This document shows, one piece after another, positions 36,517 through 43,588 of a DNA stretch of 64,000 nt. The notes beneath the pieces were generated by a model. The model made no database searches and was not told the origin of the DNA. It saw only the letters and a list, made by a program, of their open reading frames with translations. This DNA is from Actinokineospora diospyrosa (GTDB lineage: Bacteria; Actinomycetota; Actinomycetes; Mycobacteriales; Pseudonocardiaceae), in contig NZ_JAMTCO010000014.1 of the NCBI RefSeq assembly GCF_024171925.1, positions 22,058 to 86,057 on the forward strand. The letters run 5' to 3'. The position numbers were made by a program, and so were the translations under genes. How positions within the stretch are numbered: position 1 is the first letter of the stretch; every line of letters starts with the position of its first letter.

Positions 36517-36662
36517 TGCTCGATGGGGCGGACTTGTTTTGCGTGGGGGGACGGCACCCGTAGCGTTTCCTCGCGGCAGGGCCAGTCTTTTCGGCCCCTG
36601 CTTTGCGGTTCTGCCACGGGTGTTGTAGGGGCCCCACGCAAAACAAGTTCGCCCCATCGAGC
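36517..36662 (+). repeat. long inverted-repeat (hairpin) element, copy 1
   Basis: The left arm begins TGCTCGATGGGGCGGACTTG and the right arm is its near-perfect complement. The outer stem is about 32 bp with one G-T, followed by a partly matched inner stem and an apical AGTCTTTTC loop. The reverse complement of 54318-54464 aligns over the full length without gaps, with 15 differences in 146 positions. Confidence 0.88.
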
Positions 36663-36965
36663 CAACCGCACTCCCAGCCCCGGCACGGACACACGGCTAC
36701 CTCGCCCCACCGAGCCACACGCACTACCAGCCCCGGGGCGGACACATGGATACCTCGCAGCGAGCCGCACGCTCTCCCAGCCCAGGCGCGGGCACACTGA
36801 TACCCACCCGTTCGAGCCGACCGCACTGCGAGTCCCGGCGTGGACACACCGATACCCGCCCATCGAGCCACGCGCACGGCCAGCCCAGCGCGGACACACT
36901 GGTCTTCGCCTCACCGAGCCACCCGCACTCCCACCACCCCGCAGCCACACCACCGTTCGCGTGGA
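36658..36965. repeat. degenerate ~51-bp tandem repeats (minisatellite A)
   Basis: CGAGCC recurs at 36658, 36711, 36761, 36813, 36864 and 36915 (spacing 53, 50, 52, 51, 51). Units share CGCAC near the start and GGACACAC in the middle. The unequal spacing breaks any reading frame. Confidence 0.8.
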
Positions 36966-37067
36966 GGCCCACCGCCCGTAGCGTCGTTCGTGGACCGGCC
37001 ACGCTTCCGCCTCTGCTTTGTGGACATGCGCGGGTGCCCCACGCACAACAAGTCGGCCCCACCGAGC
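36959..37067 (+). repeat. decayed third copy of the hairpin element
   Basis: Sequence from GCGTGGAGG (36959) through CCCGTAGCG, CTCTGCTTTG and CCCCACGCACAACAAG to ACCGAGCC (37067) follows copy 1 in the same orientation. There are many substitutions, a deletion near the right arm, and the outer left arm is missing. Confidence 0.6.
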
Positions 37068-37179
37068 CCATCGCATGCCGGACCCCGTGGACACTCCCGA
37101 CACGGCCAACGTCCTCAGTCGAGGCACCGGCTTGATCGATACCCTTCTCGATCACCGGGCACTGTGACACCTGGCTGCG

Positions 37180-37185
37180 TATTGT
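37180..37185 (+). promoter_or_regulatory. -10 box of a leaderless promoter for the MATE gene
   Basis: TATTGT, then seven bases, then the GTG start at 37193; no Shine-Dalgarno. Confidence 0.55.
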
Positions 37186-37192
37186 CAGCCCG

Positions 37193-38485
37193 GTGGACCG
37201 AGCCTCGTTGCGGCAGATCCTCGGACTGGCCGTACCCGCCCTGCCCGTTCTCGCCGCCGAGCCGCTCTACCTGCTCGTGGACACCGCCGTGGTCGGGCAC
37301 CTCGGTGGTATTCAACTGGGTGCATTGGGGATCGGCGCGGTTGTCCTCGCGCAACTGTCCACCCAGCTGACGTTCCTGTCCTACGGCACGACGGCGCGCG
37401 CGGCCCGGTTGCACGGCGCGGGGCGTGGTGCGGAGGCCGCCGCCGAGGGGGTGCAGGCGACGTGGTTGGCGGTGGGGCTCGGGTTGGCGCTCGTGGGGGT
37501 CGGGCAACTGGTCGCCGGTCCGGTGGCGCGGGCGCTGGCCGGGTCGGGCGAGGTCGCGGCGGCGGCGGAGGGTTGGCTGCGGATCGCCCTGTGCGGCGTC
37601 CCGATGGTCCTGATCACCCTGGCGGGCAACGGCTGGATGCGCGGCGTCCAGGACACCCGCCGACCGCTGCGCTTCGTCCTGGCGGGCAACGGCGTCTCGC
37701 TCGTGCTGTGCCCGACCTTCGTCCACTTCCTCGACTGGGGCCTGGACGGCTCGGCCGTGGCGAACGTGGTGGGGCAAACGGTTGCGGCGGTGCTGTTCCT
37801 GGTCGCGCTGCGCGGACACGCGCAGCCGCCCCGCCCCCGGGTCGTCCTGGCACAGCTGAAACTGGGTCGCGACTTCGTCCTGCGCAGCCTGGCGATGCAG
37901 GCCTGCTTCCTGTCCGCCGCCGCGGTCGCCGCCCGCACCTCGGTCGGTGCCGTGGGCGCGCACCAGGTTGTTCTCCAGCTGTGGACGTTCCTCGCGCTGG
38001 TGCTCGACTCCCTCGCCATCGCCGCGCAATCACTCGTCGGCGCCGCACTCGGTGCCGGGCAAGCCAAGCGCGCCCGAGACCTGAGTGGTCAGTTCGCCCG
38101 CTACGGCCTCATCTTCGGCATCGCATTAGGAGCTGTCTTCGCCGGACTGTCCCACGTGCTCCCACGCGCCTTCACCACCGACCCCGCCGTCCTCACCGAG
38201 ATCCCCCACGCCTGGTGGTTCTTCGTCGCCATGCAACCAGTTGCAGGCGTCGTCTTCGCCCTCGACGGCGTCCTCTTCGGCGCGGGCGACATCGCCTACC
38301 TCCGCACCGCCACCCTCGCCTCAGCCCTGGTCGGCTTCCTCCCCCTGATCTGGCTCTCCCTCGCCTTCGACTGGGGTCTCTCCGGAATCTGGACCGGCCT
38401 GACCCTGTTCATCCTCTTGCGCCTGATCACCCTCCTGGCCCGCATGCGCACCGGCCACTGGGCAGTCATCGGCGCCACCCGCTAG
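37193..38485 (+). CDS. MATE-family efflux transporter (DinF-like)
   Basis: The 430-residue transporter has 12 hydrophobic helices in two homologous halves. The first begins VDRASLRQILGLAVPALPVLAAEPLYLLVDTAVVGHLG, the classic DinF/MATE start. The second half contains GAVGAHQVVLQLW. It exports drugs or metabolites using an ion gradient. A MATE gene next to nrnA and truB is standard in actinobacteria. It appears to be transcribed from its own leaderless promoter. It converges with truB. Confidence 0.92.
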   Translation: MDRASLRQILGLAVPALPVLAAEPLYLLVDTAVVGHLGGIQLGALGIGAVVLAQLSTQLTFLSYGTTARAARLHGAGRGAEAAAEGVQATWLAVGLGLALVGVGQLVAGPVARALAGSGEVAAAAEGWLRIALCGVPMVLITLAGNGWMRGVQDTRRPLRFVLAGNGVSLVLCPTFVHFLDWGLDGSAVANVVGQTVAAVLFLVALRGHAQPPRPRVVLAQLKLGRDFVLRSLAMQACFLSAAAVAARTSVGAVGAHQVVLQLWTFLALVLDSLAIAAQSLVGAALGAGQAKRARDLSGQFARYGLIFGIALGAVFAGLSHVLPRAFTTDPAVLTEIPHAWWFFVAMQPVAGVVFALDGVLFGAGDIAYLRTATLASALVGFLPLIWLSLAFDWGLSGIWTGLTLFILLRLITLLARMRTGHWAVIGATR

Positions 38486-38529
38486 CGGCCTTCCCTTGTT
38501 GCGCAGTCGCTTCAGAGATAGTGCAGCTA

Positions 38530-39420
38530 TCAGGTGACGTTGAGGGCGACCAATGCCTTTGCGGTGTTGCCTTCATCCACTCCCAAAGCAACCGCTTTGC
38601 CCGCCGGGTCGAAAAGGCCGTAAGTGCCCTCGATCCCCGCCGCCGGGATGCGCTTTCCGTGCGATAGCGCCAGGGTTTCCACTCGGTCCAGGTCTCGGCG
38701 GGGAAAGGCGGCGGTGACGGCGGCTTCCATGTCGAGGGAGAGGGTTGGGGTTTCTTCCAGTGCCTCAAGGGTTCGGGCCACGCGCAGGTCGAACGGGCCG
38801 ACGGTGGTGCGGCGGAGGGCGCCTAGGTGGCCGCCGACGCCGAGGGCTGTGCCCAGGTCTCGGGCCAGGGCGCGGACGTAGGTGCCTGAGGAGCAGTCGA
38901 CCATGACGTCGAGTTCGAGGGCTGATCCGGTGCGGGTGGTGGCGAGCAGGTCGAACCGGAACACCGTCACCGGGCGGGCCGCGAGGTGGACCTCCTCGCC
39001 CGCTCGCACCCGCGCGTAGGCCCGCTTCCCGTCGACCTTCACCGCGCTGACCGAGCTCGGCACCTGCTGGATCGGACCGGTCAGCGCCGCGATCCCGGCC
39101 GCGATGGCCGCGTCCGGCACGCCGGTCGGGTCGGCCTCGGACACGACCTCGCCCTCGGCGTCGTCGGTGGTGGTCGCGACGCCGAGGCGGATCGAGGCGA
39201 GGTAGGTCTTGCGGTCCAGCGCCAGGTGCCCGAGCAGCTTGGTCGCGCGTTCCACGCCGAGGACGAGGACGCCGGTGGCCATCGGGTCGAGGGTGCCCGC
39301 ATGGCCAACCTTGCGGGTGCCGATGATCCTTCGGACCCTGGCCACCACGTCGTGGGAGGTCATGCCGGGGGCCTTGTCGACGACGATGAGGCCGGGGGGG
39401 ACTGCTGCACGCTGAGACAC
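38530..39420 (-). CDS. truB: tRNA pseudouridine(55) synthase
   Basis: The 296-residue enzyme makes pseudouridine 55 in the tRNA T-loop. It begins VSQRAAVPPGLIVVDKAPGMTSHDVV. The catalytic aspartate is in KVGHAGTLDPMATGVLVLG, and RKTYLASIRLG and VDCSSGTYVRALARDLG follow. A C-terminal PUA-like segment is present. GTG 39420 is the best start. It is transcribed leftward, opposite to nrnA and ribF, unlike the usual arrangement. Only 11 bp separate it from the upstream MFS gene, suggesting one operon. Confidence 0.94.
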   Translation of the reverse strand: MSQRAAVPPGLIVVDKAPGMTSHDVVARVRRIIGTRKVGHAGTLDPMATGVLVLGVERATKLLGHLALDRKTYLASIRLGVATTTDDAEGEVVSEADPTGVPDAAIAAGIAALTGPIQQVPSSVSAVKVDGKRAYARVRAGEEVHLAARPVTVFRFDLLATTRTGSALELDVMVDCSSGTYVRALARDLGTALGVGGHLGALRRTTVGPFDLRVARTLEALEETPTLSLDMEAAVTAAFPRRDLDRVETLALSHGKRIPAAGIEGTYGLFDPAGKAVALGVDEGNTAKALVALNVT

Positions 39421-39431
39421 GAGCGGCAATC

Positions 39432-40757
39432 CTAAGATGTCGCCGCTTCCTGCTCCGCCGGGATGTCCCACGGCCTGCGCCGGATCCGCACCGGCACCTC
39501 ATCGCCCCTGGTCTCGGCGGCGAAGACGGCGGCCCGGGCGCGGCGCCACCACACCAGCGTCCGCCAGGCGCCCAGCAGCAGGACGGTGGTCACCGCGAGG
39601 AACGCCATCCGGAACGTCGACGGACCGGCCGAGGCGGTGTCGCCGCCGATCAGCAGGCCGACGCCGAGGGCGGACACCGTGATCGCGGTGAAGCCGCCGA
39701 CGTTGACCACGCCGCTCGCGGTGCCGACCCGGTGGATGGGGTTGTAGTCGCGGGCGAGCGCGAACGCCACACCGGACAGCGGGCCGCCGACCGCGAAGAT
39801 CGCGAACGCCACCGCGAGCACCGGCGGCGGGACGACACCGCCCGGCCAGCCGAGCAGCACCGCCCACACCAGCACCGCCGCCACCAGGAACCAGGCCACC
39901 ATCGGCATCCGGCTCTCCGGCCACCGGCTCATCAACTGCCCGATCACCGGTGCCGTCGCCATCGACACGAGCACCAGCAGGCTCAGCACCGACCCGGCGG
40001 CCGCGGGCGACAGGCCCTGCCCCTGCACCAGGTACGGGTAGCCCCACAGCAGGCTCAGCACGCCGGGGGAGAACATCGTCGCGAAGTGCACCCAGAACCC
40101 CAGCCGGGTCCCCGGCACCCGCCACGCCAACCGGACCTGGCCGACCACCTCGCGCAGCGAGGTCGCCGGGCTCGGCTCCTGCTCGCCGTCGGGGGTGTCG
40201 CGCACCCGCACCAGCACGACCAGCGAGTACGCCGCGGTCGCCGCCCCCGCGATGGCGAAGGTCGCCGTCCAGCCCGCGTTGGCCAGCAAGAAGGTCAGCG
40301 GCACGGTCGCCAGCAGGTTCCCCAGCTGCCCGAGCGCCGCGGTCACCGACGCCAGCAGGGCGTACTTGCGCGGCGGGTAGTGCGCGGCGACGACCCGCAG
40401 CACGCTCACGAAGCTCATCGCGTCGCTGATGCCGAGCACGCCGCGGGCGACCAGGGCCAGCGGGTAGCTCGAGGCGACGGCGAACAGCACCTGGCCCGCA
40501 CCCATGCCCAAGGCGGCCGCGGTCAGCACCCGGCGCGGGCCGAAGCGGTCGACCAGCAGCCCGGTCGGCACCTGCATGGCCGCGTACAACCCGATCTGCA
40601 GCACGGTGAACGTGCCGAGTTCGGCGGCGGTGATGCCGAACCGGTCGGCGGCCTGCAGCCCGGCGACCCCCAGCGTGGTGCGGTGGAACATCGCCAGCAG
40701 GTACACCGCGGCGGCGGCCGCCCAGATCACCAGTGCCCTGCGCCCCGTGGCTGGCAA
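39432..40757 (-). CDS. major facilitator superfamily transporter
   Basis: The 441-residue protein has 12 membrane helices. It carries the MFS signature between helices 2 and 3 (TGLLVDRFGPRRVLTAAALGMG) and a central cytoplasmic loop (RDTPDGEQEPSP). TTG 40757 follows GAGAGGAG with good spacing; GTG 40730 is an alternative. The substrate is unknown. It lies upstream of truB in the same direction and diverges from ribF. A palindrome (40810-40822) lies in the divergent spacer. Confidence 0.85.
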   Translation of the reverse strand: MPATGRRALVIWAAAAAVYLLAMFHRTTLGVAGLQAADRFGITAAELGTFTVLQIGLYAAMQVPTGLLVDRFGPRRVLTAAALGMGAGQVLFAVASSYPLALVARGVLGISDAMSFVSVLRVVAAHYPPRKYALLASVTAALGQLGNLLATVPLTFLLANAGWTATFAIAGAATAAYSLVVLVRVRDTPDGEQEPSPATSLREVVGQVRLAWRVPGTRLGFWVHFATMFSPGVLSLLWGYPYLVQGQGLSPAAAGSVLSLLVLVSMATAPVIGQLMSRWPESRMPMVAWFLVAAVLVWAVLLGWPGGVVPPPVLAVAFAIFAVGGPLSGVAFALARDYNPIHRVGTASGVVNVGGFTAITVSALGVGLLIGGDTASAGPSTFRMAFLAVTTVLLLGAWRTLVWWRRARAAVFAAETRGDEVPVRIRRRPWDIPAEQEAATS

Positions 40758-40809
40758 CGGCCCGCTCCTCTCGCGGCGTGGCGGACCACCGGCGGTGGCG
40801 ACGCGATTA

Positions 40810-40822
40810 TTAGCCTAGCTAA
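40810..40822. promoter_or_regulatory. TTAGC-CTA-GCTAA palindrome between MFS gene and ribF
   Basis: A perfect 5-bp inverted repeat with a 3-bp centre lies 53 bp before the MFS start. It resembles half of an iron-box type operator but does not match the 19-bp DtxR/IdeR consensus well. Confidence 0.35.
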
Positions 40823-40900
40823 GGGTGTGGGCGCGCACACCCGCCCGAACCGGGAGTTCGGTCACACACCCGGGCGGGCGCACCGGCACCGACCACCCAC

Positions 40901-40906
40901 TAGGCT
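40901..40906 (+). promoter_or_regulatory. -10 box of a leaderless ribF promoter
   Basis: TAGGCT followed by seven bases and the GTG at 40914. Confidence 0.55.
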
Positions 40907-40913
40907 TCGAGCC

Positions 40914-41849
40914 GTGCAGCGTTGGCGCGGTCTGGCGGACCTACCCGGGGGCTGGGGTCGCTGTGTGGCGACCATCGGCGTGTTCGACGGAGTCCACCGA
41001 GGACACCAGGAACTGATCGCCCGGGCCGTCGCGCTCGCCGCCGAGCGCGACCTGCCCAGCGCCGTGCTCACCTTCGACCCGCACCCCTCCGAGGTGGTCC
41101 GCCCCGGCAGCCACCCCGCCCAGCTGACCACCCTGCGGCGCAAGGCCGAACTGGTCGAGGAGCTGGGCGTGGACGTGTTCTGCGTGCTGCCGTTCACCCA
41201 GGAGCTGTCCAAGGTGGCCCCGGACGAGTTCGTGCACGAGATCCTGGTCGAGCGCCTGCACGCGGCCGCGGTCGTGGTGGGCGAGAACTTCACCTTCGGC
41301 AACCGCGCCGCGGGCAACGTCGAACTGCTGACCGCCCTCGGCCAGCGCTTCGGCTTCACCACCGAGGGCGCCGAGTTGGTGACCGCGGGCGAACTCGCCT
41401 TCTCCTCCACCTACATCCGCTCCTGCATCGACGCGGGCGACGTGCGGGCCGCGGCCACCGCGCTCGGCCGGGCGCACCGGCTGGAGGGGATCGTGGTGCG
41501 CGGCGACGGCCGCGGGCACGAACTCGGCTTCCCCACCGCGAACCTGTCCACCCCGCGCTTCGCCGCCGTCCCGGCCGACGGGGTCTACGCGGCCCGGTTC
41601 ACCCTGCTCAACGGCCACAACCGGGCACCGCTGGGCGCCGCGGTCTCGGTGGGCACCAACCCGACCTTCTCCGGCCGCGAGCGTCGGGTCGAGGCGTTCG
41701 TGCTCGACGTGGAGGAGGACTTCTACGGCCAGCGGGTCGCCATCGACTTCGTCGAGCGGCTGCGCGCGATGGAGCGCTACCCCAGCTCAGCGGCCCTCGT
41801 CGAGCAGATGCACCGCGACGTCGCCCGCACCCGCGAGCTGCTCGGTTAG
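40914..41849 (+). CDS. ribF: bifunctional riboflavin kinase / FAD synthetase
   Basis: The 311-residue enzyme converts riboflavin to FMN and FAD. The N-terminal nucleotidyltransferase domain shows GVFDGVHRGHQELI (the HxGH-like motif) and STYIRSCIDAGDV. The C-terminal kinase domain has GRGHELGFPTANL and GVYAARFTL. The long open frame upstream is an artefact of high GC; GTG 40914 gives the family N-terminus. The truB-ribF-rpsO-pnp order is conserved in actinobacteria, although truB is inverted here. Confidence 0.95.
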   Translation: MQRWRGLADLPGGWGRCVATIGVFDGVHRGHQELIARAVALAAERDLPSAVLTFDPHPSEVVRPGSHPAQLTTLRRKAELVEELGVDVFCVLPFTQELSKVAPDEFVHEILVERLHAAAVVVGENFTFGNRAAGNVELLTALGQRFGFTTEGAELVTAGELAFSSTYIRSCIDAGDVRAAATALGRAHRLEGIVVRGDGRGHELGFPTANLSTPRFAAVPADGVYAARFTLLNGHNRAPLGAAVSVGTNPTFSGRERRVEAFVLDVEEDFYGQRVAIDFVERLRAMERYPSSAALVEQMHRDVARTRELLG

Positions 41850-41954
41850 GCCATCCGGAGCACCCTGGTGGTTATCCCACGAAACGAACCGGTGGGCCGG
41901 CAAGATACTCCCGAGGTCAGGGGGGACCGGTCCGGCACTAGGGGAGAGGCGCGG

Positions 41955-42425
41955 GTGGAGGACCACAAGATCGTCCAACGCAACATCGCGTTGCAGCGGG
42001 AGTGGTACGGCGAACCCCTCGGGGACCGGGTGCGCAGGCTCGTCGTGGCCTTCGACGTCTCGCAGGCCAACCTGGCCGACGTGCTCGGCATCAGCGCGCC
42101 GATGCTCAGCCAGGTGATGAGCGGGCGGCGGGCCAAGATCGGCAACCCGGCGGTGCTGGCCAGGCTGATCATGCTGGAGCGCAAGATCCTCACCCCCGAG
42201 GTCGCCTCCGGCCGCCGCGAGGCGCTGCAGCGCGCGCTCGACGACGTTCGCGCTTCGAAACCGGCCGTGACCAGGGACAACCTGCCCGTCGATGTCGGCC
42301 GCAGCGCCATCCTCGCGCTGCGCAGGCTCGCCAGCGCCGAGGACCTCACCGAGGCCGCCGGGCTGCTCGACGACCGCTTCCCGGACCTCGCCGACCTGTT
42401 ACGCCGCGCCGGAAAGCGCGTGTGA
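41955..42425 (+). CDS. helix-turn-helix DNA-binding protein
   Basis: The 156-residue protein begins VEDHKIVQRNIALQREWYGEPLGDRVRRLVVAF. Its XRE-type helix-turn-helix is QANLADVLGISAPMLSQVMSGRR, followed by a C-terminal helical region. Actinomycetes carry this conserved regulator near ribF; its target is unknown. GTG 41955 has GGGGAGAGG upstream. The stop overlaps the GTG of the 2'-5' RNA ligase-like gene (GTGA), which suggests joint function. Confidence 0.85.
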   Translation: MEDHKIVQRNIALQREWYGEPLGDRVRRLVVAFDVSQANLADVLGISAPMLSQVMSGRRAKIGNPAVLARLIMLERKILTPEVASGRREALQRALDDVRASKPAVTRDNLPVDVGRSAILALRRLASAEDLTEAAGLLDDRFPDLADLLRRAGKRV

Positions 42426-42964
42426 GCGGGATCTTCTCCGCGTTCGCGGTGCCCGACCCGGTCGCCGAGCACCTGGCCGAGCGCCTTGCCGAGTGCCGGT
42501 CATCCACCGCGCCCGACCTGCGCCGGACGCCCCGCGAGCAGTGGCACGTCACGGTCGGTTACTACGGCCGGGACGACCCCGACCAGCGGCTGGCCCGGCT
42601 GACCGAACGGGTGAGCGGGCTGCGGGCGCCGCGGCTGCGGATGAGCGGCTCGGGGACCTTCGCGCAGGTGTGCCTGCTGAAAATCGCTACCCCCGATCCG
42701 GTGGACTTGCGTAACCTGGCGGAGGCGGCCGACTTCCAGCTCGGCGGCCACCCGGACTACCTGCCGCACGTGACCGTCGCGCGGTGGTCCACCCCGACCA
42801 TCCCGATCACCTCAGGCCTCGACCTGGCCGCTGAGCTGCGCGGGTACGACGGCCCGCAGTGGGTTCCCGACGAGCTGGTGCTCTACGCGAGCCACCGGGG
42901 GACCTACACCCCGATCGGTCGCGTGCCCCTGCTCACCGCAGGCGCGCCCGGGGCAGGGTGCTAA
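42422..42964 (+). CDS. 2'-5' RNA ligase / cyclic phosphodiesterase-like (2H superfamily)
   Basis: The 180-residue protein carries the two catalytic HxT motifs of the 2H phosphoesterase superfamily, WHVTVGYYG and PHVTVARW. They are separated by about 80 residues as expected for LigT/ThpR types. It may act on RNA 2',3'-cyclic phosphate or 2'-5' linkages. It is coupled to the upstream regulator and precedes rpsO. Activity is inferred from motifs only. Confidence 0.85.
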   Translation: MSGIFSAFAVPDPVAEHLAERLAECRSSTAPDLRRTPREQWHVTVGYYGRDDPDQRLARLTERVSGLRAPRLRMSGSGTFAQVCLLKIATPDPVDLRNLAEAADFQLGGHPDYLPHVTVARWSTPTIPITSGLDLAAELRGYDGPQWVPDELVLYASHRGTYTPIGRVPLLTAGAPGAGC

Positions 42965-43048
42965 CCTTGGTGTTTGGGTACGGCTGCGGTCCGTGGCGGC
43001 TGATACCGACTTTTCCCACACGGCACAGGCACCACGAGGAGTTGACGA

Positions 43049-43318
43049 GTGGCTCTGTCCACCGAGCAGAAGAAGACGATCCTCACCGAGTACGGCGTGC
43101 ACGACTCGGACACCGGATCCCCCGAGGCCCAGATCGCGCTGCTGACCAAGCGCATCAAGGACCTCACCGAGCACCTCAAGCAGCACAAGCACGACCACCA
43201 CTCGCGGCGCGGACTGCTGCTGCTGGTCGGTCGCCGCAGGCGGCTGCTGAACTACCTGACCAAGGTGGACATCGAGCGCTACCGGTCGCTGATCCAGCGG
43301 CTCGGCCTGCGCCGATAG
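43049..43318 (+). CDS. rpsO: 30S ribosomal protein S15
   Basis: The 89-residue primary 16S rRNA-binding protein starts with GTG 43049: [36 protein letters not shown]. It ends in [21 protein letters not shown]...[11 protein letters not shown], full length for S15. The ribosome-binding site is GAGGAG. It is followed by a hairpin and then pnp, the conserved rpsO-pnp pair. Confidence 0.97.
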   Translation: MALSTEQKKTILTEYGVHDSDTGSPEAQIALLTKRIKDLTEHLKQHKHDHHSRRGLLLLVGRRRRLLNYLTKVDIERYRSLIQRLGLRR

Positions 43319-43323
43319 CTCGA

Positions 43324-43364
43324 ACCCCGGGGGGAGTGGCCGTCAGGTCGCTCCCCCCGGGTAC
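43324..43364 (+). terminator. stem-loop between rpsO and pnp
   Basis: ACCCCGGGGGGAG (43324-43336) pairs with CTCCCCCCGGGT (43351-43362) with one bulge. No clear T-run follows. In Streptomyces the rpsO-pnp spacer has a comparable stem-loop that allows readthrough and is cut by RNase III. Confidence 0.65.
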
Positions 43365-43521
43365 ATAACCGAACCGAAACCACCCCGCGCGTGCCGGACC
43401 GGCACACCACGCGGGCGAACCAACAGGGCAGCACGCCGCGCGCCACGGGACCAGTTCGCCGGTCCTCGGTAGTGGTTCCCGCCGAGCCGAGAGGGCTCCG
43501 GGGACTTCGATCGAAGACCGG

Positions 43522-43579
43522 CCTCGTCATGAACCGCGACCCCGTGCCCGGGCAGTGCGCCGCCCTGACGACGAGGAGT
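43522..43579 (+). promoter_or_regulatory. pnp leader hairpin that covers the ribosome-binding site
   Basis: CCTCGTC (43522-43528) is complementary to GACGAGG (43570-43576), which overlaps the GAGGAG ribosome-binding site (43574-43579) of pnp. An inner GGGC/GCCC hairpin is possible. Position and context match the Actino-pnp leader RNA described in actinobacteria; I could not check the consensus. Confidence 0.5.
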
Positions 43580-43588
43580 TCTCCCTAC

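Larger units (their letters stand above)
36457..37192. other. 736-bp gene-free region: C-rich spacer, hairpin element, tandem repeats, decayed element
   Basis: After the solute-binding gene stop there is about 60 bp of C-rich, G-poor sequence. Next come a 146-bp inverted-repeat element, six ~51-bp degenerate tandem units, a decayed second element, and the promoter of the MATE gene. Long ORFs on both strands here change frame between repeat units and have no family features, so I treat the region as non-coding. Confidence 0.75.

Noticed and set aside
36517-36662. Integron attC site or intrinsic terminator
   Set aside because: No integrase or cassette structure; the stem is much longer than a terminator, with no T-run.
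36658-36965. CRISPR-like array
   Set aside because: Units are degenerate along their whole length with no constant repeat and unique spacer pattern, and no cas genes are present.
36495-37127. ORFs on both strands through minisatellite A that look like repeat proteins
   Set aside because: Repeat spacing of 50-53 bp is not a multiple of three, so the reading frame changes from unit to unit.
40810-40822. DtxR/IdeR iron box before the MFS gene
   Set aside because: Only the central palindrome resembles it; the flanking bases do not fit the 19-bp consensus.
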